From JAHZMA01 sp965205905 (GTDB lineage: Bacteria; Pseudomonadota; Alphaproteobacteria; JABAAW01; JAHZMA01): a stretch of 64,000 nucleotides of DNA. Where the stretch lies: assembly GCA_965205905.1 (NCBI GenBank), contig CBDBHZ010000012.1, positions 515,726 to 579,725 on the forward strand. The letters are read 5' to 3'. Below, in pieces: positions 52,928-62,346 of the stretch. A program made the position numbers and the translations under genes. The notes below the pieces were generated by a model. The model did not search any database. It was given only the letters and a program-made list of their open reading frames with translations, and was not told the origin of the DNA. Position 1 is the stretch's first letter. Each line of letters opens with the position of its first letter.

Positions 52928-52954
52928 ATATTTCATAATACCAAGGATGGTGTC

Positions 52955-53218
52955 TGTCTCATCACATTATAATATGGAGAGCTTTGCGGAGTTGGGCTTT
53001 ATTATTTAAGGGGGCGCGAATTCGCTTCTCGGGCGTGAGGACAGAGCCCACGCCCTTGCGAATGCCCCCTTAACAACCCCCGCCATACTCAATACTTGCA
53101 TCGAGAACTCCTTAACAACCCCCCGCTGTTGCTTAACACGAACGGTGGAGTGGGTTACTGTTGCTTAACACTGGCGGGAGTGAGTCGCTGTCAATAATAC
53201 TCTGGCGGTGCGTGTCGC
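52955..53218 (-). repeat. Right inverted repeat of the ABC-3C cassette
   Basis: Inverse copy of 49528-49692, longer because it carries extra short repeats: TTAACAACCCCC at 53070 and 53112, and CTGTTGCTTAACAC at 53126-53139 and 53158-53171. It ends eight bases before the trxA stop codon. No gene lies in the 298 bp between the ATPase and trxA. Confidence 0.75.
53006..53073. repeat. Nested palindrome in the right inverted repeat
   Basis: TTAAGGGGGC / GCCCCCTTAA (10 bp), ATTCGC / GCGAAT (6 bp) and GGGCGTG / CACGCCC (7 bp), with a 4-nt one-sided bulge (GCGA) between outer and middle stems and an 11-nt loop. Same plan as 49573-49640 with changed bases, i.e. compensatory differences. Confidence 0.85.
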
Positions 53219-53225
53219 CACCCAC

Positions 53226-53558
53226 TCAAAAAGCGGGTTCTAAATTGCTTTCAATCCATTGCTTTAATTGCGGTTTGGGTTGCGCGCCTGCTTCGGCCGC
53301 AATCACATTGCCATCGCGGAAGAGCAGCAAGCTTGGCAATGAGCGAATCTGATATTTCTGCGCTATGTCGGTATCTGCCTCCACATCTAGCTTGGCGATA
53401 GTGATTTTACCATCCATTTCATTGGCGATTTGCTCTAACACAGGCATCAACGCCTTGCATGGCTGACACCATTCTGCCCAAAAATCAACCAATACCATTT
53501 TATCCGATTTTAACACAACATCGTTAAAATTACTTGCTGTTACCGTTACTGTGCCCAT
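53226..53558 (-). CDS. trxA: Thioredoxin
   Basis: 110 residues from ATG 53558, which has AAGGAG nine bases upstream; the earlier in-frame ATG at 53606 is not supported. Fold motifs VLVDFWAEWC, IAKLDVEAD and the cis-Pro loop RSLPSLLLF are present. The active site is WCQPC rather than the usual WCGPC, which may alter redox potential. Located after addA, as in many alphaproteobacteria. Confidence 0.95.
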   Translation of the reverse strand: MGTVTVTASNFNDVVLKSDKMVLVDFWAEWCQPCKALMPVLEQIANEMDGKITIAKLDVEADTDIAQKYQIRSLPSLLLFRDGNVIAAEAGAQPKPQLKQWIESNLEPAF

Positions 53559-53663
53559 TGTGAGATTCTCCTTAAAATTAAATTTATTCACATCAGCATC
53601 AAGCAAGATTCGCAGTAGATTGTCAAGGCGCTAGCATTTTATTAGCAGGATTTTTTTGCGGTT

Positions 53664-56600
53664 CTAATTTTCCAACCTATCAAATACCAGCTCATCCACC
53701 CATAATAAGGCGGTTTCAATGTTATGTTCAGGATAAAGCGGTTTAAGAAGCTGTGCGTAAATTCTCATCACTTTTTGATAATTTTGTAATTTGCGGGGGG
53801 TGCGTTTGCCAGTTTTATAATCTAGCACCAACACGTTAGAATCAAAAATCATCAGCCTATCAATGATACCGTAAAATGATTGAACCGTGCCTGATTCATC
53901 AGTGATATCGCCCACAATCGGCACTTCATTTAAGATTTTTTGCCGTGTTATAACGTCACTTTTTGGATTAAAAAATTGTGGATAGGTGGCAATCAACTGC
54001 ATAATTTGCCCCGCATCTTCTTTTGCCTGCTTCTGGGTTAGCCCATTATGGCTAAGATAGCGCGTGATGGTGGTTTGTGCGTTATTATCCACCGCCCCCA
54101 TTACTGATATTTTTTCTAAAATTTTGTGAATCAAACTGCCCCGCAATGCCGCATATTGCATGATATGATTCACGCCCTGCTGTGGTTTATCTTGCTCGCT
54201 CGGCTGTTTCGTCACTTCTTTATTGGCTTGGGAAGGCGCATGAAATGGCAGTCTATTATCGTCACTGATGGTGATTGCTTTATCCGCCCATTGTGGCAAG
54301 AGGGTGATTTCTTGTTGCCGTGAATCATCACTGGTATCGCTCGCTTCCGTTTCATCATTTTGCGCGCCCAATTCTACACCCCACTTGCGTATCTTATTAT
54401 CGCCCACCGCCGTCTCACCACTGGCAAGCAACCCTTCATCAATAAGTTGATACCAGCTTATATTATCACTACTTTTTGTCTTAACCTCTACTTCAATGCC
54501 CATCAGATAAAGCTGGTCACGCGCACGGGTGAGTGCCACATAAAGCAACCGCGCCTCTTCACGTTGTTGCTTTTGCTTATCAGCATCATCGATGTCGGTA
54601 AAAATCTCGGTCTTCATCTCGCTATAAGGCACCCATAATGGCGCATCATTTTTGCCCAACCTATCGATATTTAATTTGCCTGCACCGTAAATATTATCGC
54701 CGCTATTTCTATGGCTTGCTTTACCCAAACAAGGCACAAATATAATCGGTGCTTCCAAGCCTTTGGCGGCGTGAATGGTTTGCAATTTCACCTGATTAAG
54801 CTGGGCAAAATCGCGCTTAATTTCAGCCTTATTCAAATACAGCCAATGGGTGAAGCCGTAAAAAGATGGCGTTTCTTCGTTTTGATATTGATAGGCTAAA
54901 TCCAATAATTGCTGTAGATTATCCAACGCCTCGCTTGCCATACGTCCATGATATGCCTGCATCACGGTGGTATCGGGTGCAAGTGGTAATGGCTTATGAT
55001 AGATTTCGTGCAGAAATTCAGCAGGCGATAATAAATCGGCACGGTTTAGCACCGCTTCTTGCAACCATGTTTTGATTTTAGCAAGTTTCGGGTTACTTTC
55101 GCTTTGCTGATGCAATGCTTGATACAAAGATAAATCATCGCGGGTGTGGGCAAGGGCGAATAATTCTTGTTCTGATAAATCAATGAAAGGGGTTTTCAGC
55201 AAGGCGGCAAGGTTGAGATTATTTTGCGGTAAATTGGCAAATTCCAGCAATGCCATCATATCTTGAAAAACAATATGCTCCGATAATTTATATTTATCCA
55301 AGCCCGTTACCGCGATGTTTTTCTCGCGCAAAGCTTTCACAATTAAATTCGCCATCTCGTCACGTTTACGCACCAATATCATGATATCGCCCGGCTGAAT
55401 CCGCTTGCCCGTGCTTGGCAAGATGGTGTTACTCGCCAGTAATTCCTGCATCTTATGGGCAATATCGCGGGCATATTCAGCCATCGCCACTTCTTTTTCG
55501 CCACTGGGATAATGCCGCAACTGCCATAATTCCACATAGCCCTTATCTTGTGGCAAAGTGCGATATGCTTTATGGATTGGAAAGCTATCTTCGGCAAGCC
55601 CTAATTTACCCGCTTGCTTGCCAAATACCAGATTGACAAAATTCATAATTTCGGCACAGGAACGGCGATTTTCCTGTAATTGTTGGATTTGCAATTTGGT
55701 TTTTTCATCATTTTCGGCTTGGCTTTTATCCGCAAAATATTGGTAATTACTCTCAAATTCATCAACATCTGCGCCTTGAAAACTAAAGATGGATTGCTTC
55801 TTATCACCCACCACAAACAGCGCGCCTTTTTCAAATAACCGTTCGGCAATATTTTTGATAATCTGCCATTGTAGTGGATTGGTATCTTGCGCTTCATCTA
55901 GCAAGATATGCGAGAAACCACCATCGCATTTATACAACACCCAAGCGGCATATTCACTGTTGAGCAGTGCGTTCATTTTCACGATTAAATCATCATATTC
56001 CACCACGCCATAATAATTTTTCAAACGTTGATAAGCGGTTTGAAAATAGGTAAACAGATTCAGCAAATCATGACTGGCTTCGGCAATATTAAGGTGCTTA
56101 TAAGCCATATTAAATTCGGCATAATGCACTGCTATTTCATCTAAAAAACCACCGATAGTATCTTGCAAATTTTTGGCGCATAATTTTGCACGTGGTGTGC
56201 CCGCACTGGTATAAAAAACTTCTTGCAAATCTGTTAATTGCTTGGCTTTCAAATAGTTTTTTAACAGATGCGCGGCTTTTTTGTCGGTCTTGTTAGAGTC
56301 TGATAACAGCCCCGCCGCATTTTCAAATTGAGGAGAATATTTGCCGAATAAATCATTATAATGTTGCGTGATGCTGGGTAAATCATCATCAGCTTTCAGC
56401 CCTAAAAATTGCTTGAATTTTTGTCTAAACTCACCCGATATTTGCGGATAATGCCCATCATAAAAATAATGAATATTCAGCATATTTTTCAGCAAATCGC
56501 ATAAGGCGTTAAAATCCTTATAGCGCATCATTTGTTCTAGCATTTTATAAAGCGATGCAGTCTGCCCGCCCCTATCCAGCAATAAATCCAGAGCCTCGTC

Positions 56601-57065
56601 AGCAATTTGCGTCTTCTGACTCTCTGCCACAATCTGGGTGCGCGGAAAAATACCTGCCTCTAATGGAAACCTCACCAAAATTGACTGGCAATAGGAATGA
56701 ATGGTTTGAATCGCCAAACCTTCGGGGGCATCTAATAATTTTAAGATTAAATTGCGGGCATCATGGCATTGTGAGTCTGTTACCTTATAGGGCTTACAGC
56801 CGTGATATTCGGCAATCTTCGCCCGTAAAGCATCATCATCTAAATGCGTCATTTCGGCAAGATTTTTCAATATCCGTTGGCGCATCTCTGCCGCCGCCGC
56901 ATTGGTATAAGTGAGGCATAGAATTTTATCGGCCGCAATATCGGCAAATAATAATGCGGTAAAACGTTCCACCAGCTGATAGGTTTTGCCGCTGCCCGCC
57001 GATGCATCCATCCAGATATTTTGATGCGCCTGATGTTGAAATTGGTGCTGTTGCTTTTCTGGCAT
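53664..57065 (-). CDS. addA: AddA helicase-nuclease subunit
   Basis: 1,133 residues. AddAB processes double-strand breaks to Chi-type ends for RecA. Walker A DASAGSGKT (20-28), DEAQDT (Walker B/motif II), VVGDKKQSIFSFQGAD, QTIHAAKGLEAP (motif V region) and LYVALTRARDQLYL (motif VI) give the UvrD-type helicase. The C-terminal RecB-family nuclease has VLVLDYKTGK. ATG 57065 overlaps the addB stop (TGATG), supporting this start over the upstream in-frame codon at 57080. The gene is intact over 3.4 kb although its partner addB is broken many times. Confidence 0.95.
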   Translation of the reverse strand: MPEKQQHQFQHQAHQNIWMDASAGSGKTYQLVERFTALLFADIAADKILCLTYTNAAAAEMRQRILKNLAEMTHLDDDALRAKIAEYHGCKPYKVTDSQCHDARNLILKLLDAPEGLAIQTIHSYCQSILVRFPLEAGIFPRTQIVAESQKTQIADEALDLLLDRGGQTASLYKMLEQMMRYKDFNALCDLLKNMLNIHYFYDGHYPQISGEFRQKFKQFLGLKADDDLPSITQHYNDLFGKYSPQFENAAGLLSDSNKTDKKAAHLLKNYLKAKQLTDLQEVFYTSAGTPRAKLCAKNLQDTIGGFLDEIAVHYAEFNMAYKHLNIAEASHDLLNLFTYFQTAYQRLKNYYGVVEYDDLIVKMNALLNSEYAAWVLYKCDGGFSHILLDEAQDTNPLQWQIIKNIAERLFEKGALFVVGDKKQSIFSFQGADVDEFESNYQYFADKSQAENDEKTKLQIQQLQENRRSCAEIMNFVNLVFGKQAGKLGLAEDSFPIHKAYRTLPQDKGYVELWQLRHYPSGEKEVAMAEYARDIAHKMQELLASNTILPSTGKRIQPGDIMILVRKRDEMANLIVKALREKNIAVTGLDKYKLSEHIVFQDMMALLEFANLPQNNLNLAALLKTPFIDLSEQELFALAHTRDDLSLYQALHQQSESNPKLAKIKTWLQEAVLNRADLLSPAEFLHEIYHKPLPLAPDTTVMQAYHGRMASEALDNLQQLLDLAYQYQNEETPSFYGFTHWLYLNKAEIKRDFAQLNQVKLQTIHAAKGLEAPIIFVPCLGKASHRNSGDNIYGAGKLNIDRLGKNDAPLWVPYSEMKTEIFTDIDDADKQKQQREEARLLYVALTRARDQLYLMGIEVEVKTKSSDNISWYQLIDEGLLASGETAVGDNKIRKWGVELGAQNDETEASDTSDDSRQQEITLLPQWADKAITISDDNRLPFHAPSQANKEVTKQPSEQDKPQQGVNHIMQYAALRGSLIHKILEKISVMGAVDNNAQTTITRYLSHNGLTQKQAKEDAGQIMQLIATYPQFFNPKSDVITRQKILNEVPIVGDITDESGTVQSFYGIIDRLMIFDSNVLVLDYKTGKRTPRKLQNYQKVMRIYAQLLKPLYPEHNIETALLWVDELVFDRLEN

Positions 57066-59984
57066 CACGCCCCCCACCATTCTTGCTTACGCGCCAAATG
57101 TTGGTAGGCATCATATTTTTGTTCAATATCCACCCGCATTTCAAACACGCGCGCGCCTTGCTGATATGCGTCCCAGCTTTTGCTAATTTCATCATGATAT
57201 TTTGTGATTAACGCATCGGTATCGCCTACATCATCTGTGATGATTTGCTTGGTGTTTTCGCGTGATGATAATTTCCAATAGCCTAATATTTCTATCTCTT
57301 GCCTATCTATATCCGCAAAACCGCCTTGCTGTAACAGCAAGCCTAGCAAAGGTAATTGCGATTCTAGCATTTTATCGGTGCAATCTTTTTATTTGGCACC
57401 GCGCCTGTTTTATAGTCGATAATGCAATATGTGCCATCTTTTTGCTGTATTACCACATCTGCCTTGCCCCGCAATGTAAATTCGCTATGTTTCGGTGTTC
57501 CAAATAAACTGCCCCTTATGTTCAGAATAATGGCGGGTGATATTTTGCATTTGGTTCGCAACAAACTTCAAAATTGGGGCATCACCCTAACCCCTATCAA
57601 TTTTTGCCGTATCGGTGAGAGTTGGATATTTCGCAATCAGCGTATCGGCTTTATCTTTAAATTTTCAAGCGATAAATCATCACTGTCTAATATTTGATGC
57701 ACCAAATTACCCCAATCGCTGGCACTATTATCGTCAAAAAAATGCGGCAAAGCGCGAAGCGTAAAATATTGGCGGCATAAAAACCATAGGGATTTTGCAG
57801 TAACTGATTCAGGCTTGTGAGAAACATGGTTTCAGGCATGGCATTTTTTATTTTGATTTGAGGCTTCACAAGTGGCTTAATATCCGCTTTATGCTGATAG
57901 ATTTTATCCGCCCATTCGCGCCATCTGCTCGCATTGTTATTCTGCGCTTCTGCCCATTTTGGAAATGCCAATTTTAGCCGTGTTACAAACCGAGATTCAT
58001 TTTGCAACGCACCATTTATCTTTTGTGGCAATGTGATAAAAACCTGCTTTGCCGATAATAATTGCCAAAAATCATGCGCCGCTTGCCCCACAATCACATT
58101 GCGTTCTGGCAATTCCAACTTTTGCCTGATGTCGCGGTTAAACCATAAATCGGCTTGCGGTAGGTTTGGCCACGAACCTTCGGTTAACCCGCCTAAAATG
58201 ATACGGTCGGCATAGAGCATACGGCTTTCTAACCTGCCAACAATCGCAATATCGGGGTGAAACTCACCTTGCGGGCGATAGGTTTCTTGGGCAAGGAAAA
58301 ACCGCAATAATTGATAAAAATCCTCAATATTAAGCGCGGTATAATCATCAGCAACGCTGCGTAATTTTTCCAGTAATTTCCAACAAGCAAGCCCATCTTG
58401 GTCTTGAAACAGGCGCGGCTGCAATGTTTCTGCATCTGCATCATCACCGCTATCAGTATCCCCATCATGTATCACTGCGCGCACTATCTTGTGCCAATTC
58501 TATCAGCCCATCAAGCCATTGGGTGAGGCTTCTTTTTTGTTCGGCTTCAATGGTTGCAGGTTTGCAATTCAGCAATTTTAAAAATGAATTTTGCAACACT
58601 GATTCATTGGGGTTGCGTTTCTTGCGCTTCTTACCTTATATTGCAACTGACGCAATTCACGCAACATCATCTCGCGCGATTTTCCAAAACAGCTGAAAGG
58701 GTGTTGCAACAAAGCAATCAAGCGTTCGGGCGCGGTAAAATTTTCTTGCCAACAGCGCGTGAGCAACAACAGATAACGCCCGCGAATGGTATCTTGCAAT
58801 GCTATGCCATGCGTTGAATCCACACCGATATGATACCGCTGATGCATCAGCAAAACCACACGGCGCGCCAATTCATTATCTGCCGTTACCAACATGATTT
58901 TTTGTTGTTCGGCAATGCCCTGCCTTATCAAGCGCGATGATATTCGCCTCTTGCCAGATGCTTTCCGCCTCAATCAGCTGAATATGGTCGGGCATTTCTT
59001 CTTGGCTGTCATTCACTTGCACTGCTGTCTTTAAGGCGCGATGAACGAAATATATGATGCAAATTTGAGTTTGATATATCCTGCCTATCACCCCATATCG
59101 GTAAATCACTATCCGCTTGCCAGCGACCGATATTATGATAGAGAATATGCAGAGGATGCGCTGAATCGGCACGCACTGCTATTTCGCCCTTCATCATTAT
59201 TGCGCGGGGGCAGATAGCCCGATACCACCACCTCGCCTTTGGGATGTTGCATGATATGATGCAGAAATTTTGAAACTTCAGGGCGCGATGCGGTAGAGCC
59301 CGCCACCAAATACCAATTATCAGTAAGGGCATCATCTTGCATAATTCTCTGGGTCTCAAGCCGTAACATCTGGTGATTATATGTTACCACATCACATTGC
59401 TGATGCTGTTGCAAATAGGCTTTGCCAATGATGCTGTAAAATATTTTTCAAGAATTTGATATTGCGTTGCCAATGATTGGCAATATCGGCGCTCAAGCTG
59501 AATCCCATCTAAATCATCGATGCTTTTGCCGATAATTTGCAAGCCATCTAGCAGGCGTGCCAAATCATGCGCCATCGCCAATGCCTGCCCGTGATGAACA
59601 TCAAACTTGCCACTGGTGATGATGATTTTCGCCAAAGCCAATAAACGCGCATGGCTGGCAACAGGACTGTTGCTGAAATTATCGCCTTCATGCATCAAAT
59701 GAATGATTCATTCCCAAATCTTCTTCTAGCGCGTCTGGTCCTACATCGCCTAATGCCACCATGCGCGGTAATAAAAAGTTTTTGCCTGTTTTCGCCTTAT
59801 GGGCATGTTCTAAAAATGCTTGCCGTAACCCATGCACAGCACGGCGCGTGGGCAGATAGATAACGCCATCAGCAAGCGCGGCTAAATTATCACGATGGCG
59901 ATGCAATAAATGTTCGGCAATCACATCGCTTAATGCCACCCCAAATGGGGCGCGGTAAAGCGATAATGGTTTACTATCTTGCAT
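57065..59984 (-). pseudogene. addB: AddB subunit, at least eight frameshifts
   Basis: Segments in three frames together give ~970 residues of AddB. These are the N-terminal YRAPFGVALSDVIAEHLL and IYLPTRRAVHGLRQAFLE, then LIPRMVALGD-like LLPRMVALGD, ARLLALAKII, WYLVAGSTASRP, EAESIWQEANIIAL, IMLVTADNELARRVV, DIAIVGRLESRMLYADRIILGGLTEGSWP, FTLRGKADVV with IIDYKTG (RecB-type nuclease motif), and the C-terminal LLGLLLQQGGF to the TGA at 57065. Breaks fall roughly at 59.70, 59.39, 59.19, 59.03, 58.93, 58.60, 58.49, 57.75, 57.6 and 57.37 kb. The remnants align in order with no large deletion. Function would be lost if the indels are real. Confidence 0.85.
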
Positions 59985-59998
59985 TAAATTCCCAATTC

Positions 59999-60445
59999 TT
60001 AACCCTTGCAGGGTGTTGTTATTTTGTAATCACGCAATAGGGCATCAGCATTATCTTGAATCGCAATCTGCCAGATTCTATCTTGCGCGCTTATATCTTC
60101 TGGTATTATGCCTTTTTCAGCCCATTCAATCAAGATGATTGCCTGACTATCAGCAAAAATATCTAGCGCCTCACTTTCTTCGGGGTTAGCCAGCCGATAG
60201 AAATCAACATGCAACAAAGGTGTTTTATTGTTTGCAGTTATATAATATTGCACCAATGAGAAACTAGGGCTAGGCACAATGTTAACATCGCATAATTGCT
60301 GAATGATATTGCGCGCCAATGCGGTTTTGCCCGCCCCTAATTCGCCTTGTAACAATAGAATATCGCCATTTTTGATATTGGCAATCAGTGATGAGGCTAA
60401 ATTGGTAAGCGCATCTTCGGGCAGTGTTATTGCTTTTATCGGCAT
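59999..60445 (-). CDS. tsaE: tRNA threonylcarbamoyladenosine biosynthesis ATPase TsaE
   Basis: 148 residues with Walker A GELGAGKT (34-41), SPSFSLVQYY, LLHVDFYRL and the switch segment ILIEWAEKG. TsaE works with TsaB and TsaD on t6A37 of ANN-decoding tRNAs. Lies between fliP (13 bp) and addB (14 bp) on the same strand. Confidence 0.94.
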   Translation of the reverse strand: MPIKAITLPEDALTNLASSLIANIKNGDILLLQGELGAGKTALARNIIQQLCDVNIVPSPSFSLVQYYITANNKTPLLHVDFYRLANPEESEALDIFADSQAIILIEWAEKGIIPEDISAQDRIWQIAIQDNADALLRDYKITTPCKG

Positions 60446-60458
60446 TCACCCAAAACTT

Positions 60459-61235
60459 CTAGCCAAAGCTTTTAACAAGCGAGCCAACCACCAACGCCCA
60501 GCCATCGACCAAAACAAAGAAAATCAACTTAAATGGCAAGGATATAATCACAGGCGGTAGCATCATCATGCCCATCGACATTAAGATTGACGCAATCAGC
60601 ATATCAATCAGCACAAATGGCACAAATAGCAAGAAACCAATCTCGAATGCGCGTTTTAATTCGGATATCATAAAAGCGGGGATTAAGGCGCGTAATGGCA
60701 CATCATCAGGAGTTGCCACTGTTTCTATGCCTGCCAATTCAATGAATAAATTCAAATCATCGGGGCGAACCAAATCTAACATAAATACGCGCACAGGTGC
60801 GACCGAGCGGGTAAAAGCCTCTTGTTCGGTGATTTCTTCGGCAAGCAAAGGTTGCAAGCCATCATTGTAAATTTGCTCAAATACCGGTTGCATGATGAAT
60901 AGGGTCATGAATAATGCCAGCGATACCAATACATTATTGGGCGGTGCACCTTGCGTGCCTAATGCCGTGCGAAGCAGTGACATCACCACCACAATCCGCG
61001 TGAATGAGGTAACCATCATCAGCAAAGAAGGTGCGAGTGAAATAATGGTGATAAGAATGATCAGCTGAATCACCCGTGCCGATAATGTGCCACCCTGCCC
61101 TAAATCAATATTCACCGATTGCGCGTGTGCAGGCAAAGCCACGAGGAGGAGCAACATTGCTATTGTTAGCAATAATCCACAATGCCGTATGGCAACATTT
61201 ATTTTTTTACTGTTATGGTGCGCTATCAACATCAA
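60459..61235 (-). CDS. fliP: Flagellar export apparatus protein FliP
   Basis: 258 residues with a cleavable signal (LLLLVALPAHAQ), then the FliP core (LIILITIISLAPSLLMMVTSFTRIVVVMSLLR), the LGTQGAPPNNVL loop and the C-terminal VPFVLIDMLIASILMSMGMMMLPP. All conserved parts are present. MM at the start leaves two adjacent Met. 165 bp downstream of fliO with no gene between. Confidence 0.95.
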   Translation of the reverse strand: MMLIAHHNSKKINVAIRHCGLLLTIAMLLLLVALPAHAQSVNIDLGQGGTLSARVIQLIILITIISLAPSLLMMVTSFTRIVVVMSLLRTALGTQGAPPNNVLVSLALFMTLFIMQPVFEQIYNDGLQPLLAEEITEQEAFTRSVAPVRVFMLDLVRPDDLNLFIELAGIETVATPDDVPLRALIPAFMISELKRAFEIGFLLFVPFVLIDMLIASILMSMGMMMLPPVIISLPFKLIFFVLVDGWALVVGSLVKSFG

Positions 61236-61400
61236 AAGGCCGCCAGAATTTAACCGTTAACAATCAGCGACATACATATCGCCATTTGGTTTTCCACCAC
61301 CTATATTATTGTTGTTTTCCTACCTTTTTGATATTTTTCTATTAGTAACCTACTTTATTTTAGCAGTAAAGTCATGTTTTTTGTGAATTATACACATATT

Positions 61401-61841
61401 TTATGAATTTTTGAGGGTTTGCGCGAATGTTCTCTTTTTACCCAAACTTCTTCCTGATTTTTTAGGCTTGGTTTGATTGATAATGCTTGAATCTTTGCTG
61501 GCATTTTTGCTGTTGCTTGCAATGGTTTTTTGCTCTAAATATTCATCATCAGCATCATTATTTTTGGTAGCGATTTTATCCAGTAGCATATCGCCATTAT
61601 TGGTGAGCATCAGCAAATAATCATGGTCGTTATAATTGAGCACCATCACTCTTCTTTTAGCATCTAAAATACGATTTTCTTTAATTTCTATCTGTTGACG
61701 CATCTCAGCATTGCGCTTTTTGGTTAAAAACGCACCATTAAATAACGACCCCGACATCATTAGTTTGCGAAATAACGCGCCCAACAGTAAAATCAGCCCA
61801 AGCACAATGATGAGTGCCAATATAAAACGTAAATAATCCAT
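61401..61841 (-). CDS. fliO: FliO-like flagellar biosynthesis protein
   Basis: 146 residues with one N-terminal TM (FILALIIVLGLILLLGALF) and a short cytoplasmic FliO-type domain (NRILDAKRRVMVLNYNDHDYLLMLTNNGDMLLD), then a Lys/Ser-rich tail. ATG 61841 is chosen because of AGGAAG six bases upstream and because it starts just before the TM. Identification rests on the weak FliO pattern plus position before fliP. Confidence 0.8.
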   Translation of the reverse strand: MDYLRFILALIIVLGLILLLGALFRKLMMSGSLFNGAFLTKKRNAEMRQQIEIKENRILDAKRRVMVLNYNDHDYLLMLTNNGDMLLDKIATKNNDADDEYLEQKTIASNSKNASKDSSIINQTKPKKSGRSLGKKRTFAQTLKNS

Positions 61842-61860
61842 CACACTTCCTGTTACAATT

Positions 61861-62166
61861 TCAACTCTCAAAAAATGGCAATTCCTGCCCATTACTATCG
61901 TAAATATAGCGGATAATCTGTGCCACCGCCACAAAAGCTTCAGGCGGAATTTCTTCGCCCACATCTAATGCCGATAGCATCTCTGCCATATCAGCATTTT
62001 TAATCACGGGTATATCTTTTTCTAACGCCAATGCAATAATTCGTTGCGCCACATAGCCCTGCCCTTTGGCTTTCATAATTGGCACATCATAACTGGTGCG
62101 TGGCTTATATTCCAATGCCACCGCCTTTTTTAGGGTTTCATTATCAGTATCAATCGTTTTTTTCAT
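61861..62166 (-). CDS. FlhB C-terminal-domain-like protein (FlhX type)
   Basis: 101 residues similar to the cytoplasmic C-terminal domain of FlhB/YscU: AVALEYKPRTSYDVPIMKAKGQGYVAQRIIALALEKDIPVIKNADMAEML. It has no TM and lacks the autocleavage NPTH motif. Such stand-alone proteins can partly substitute for the FlhB C-domain in export specificity switching. GCGGAA precedes ATG 62166; a TTG at 62181 is an alternative start. First gene of the leftward flagellar run, divergent from flgB. Confidence 0.85.
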   Translation of the reverse strand: MKKTIDTDNETLKKAVALEYKPRTSYDVPIMKAKGQGYVAQRIIALALEKDIPVIKNADMAEMLSALDVGEEIPPEAFVAVAQIIRYIYDSNGQELPFFES

Positions 62167-62204
62167 AAAATTGTTCCGCAAATTTGTTTCGCTTCCGATA
62201 CTTT

Positions 62205-62220
62205 TGGCATGGTAATTGCT
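62205..62220 (+). promoter_or_regulatory. Sigma-54-type promoter upstream of flgB
   Basis: TGGCATGGTAATTGCT with exactly 10 bp between the -24 GG and -12 GC. Shares TGGCATG and TTGC with the site before flgF. It lies 127 bp before the flgB start, giving a long leader. Confidence 0.72.
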
Positions 62221-62346
62221 TTAATATTTGTTGAGATAAACCGTCTTTATTCGCATCATTATAACAGGGCATGATGCAATTAGCAAATAAGTCTAATATG
62301 AGTGAATAAGGGCATAAAAGAGAGATAAAATAAAGAGAGATACAAC

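Noticed and set aside
49573..53073. Integron attC sites or CRISPR-like repeats
   Set aside because: The nested hairpins lack the RYYYAAC/GTTRRRY core boxes of attC, and there is no regular repeat-spacer array.
49528..53218. Calling the ABC-3C segment an insertion sequence
   Set aside because: No transposase or recombinase gene lies inside, and I could not identify a target-site duplication; described only as inverted-repeat-bracketed.
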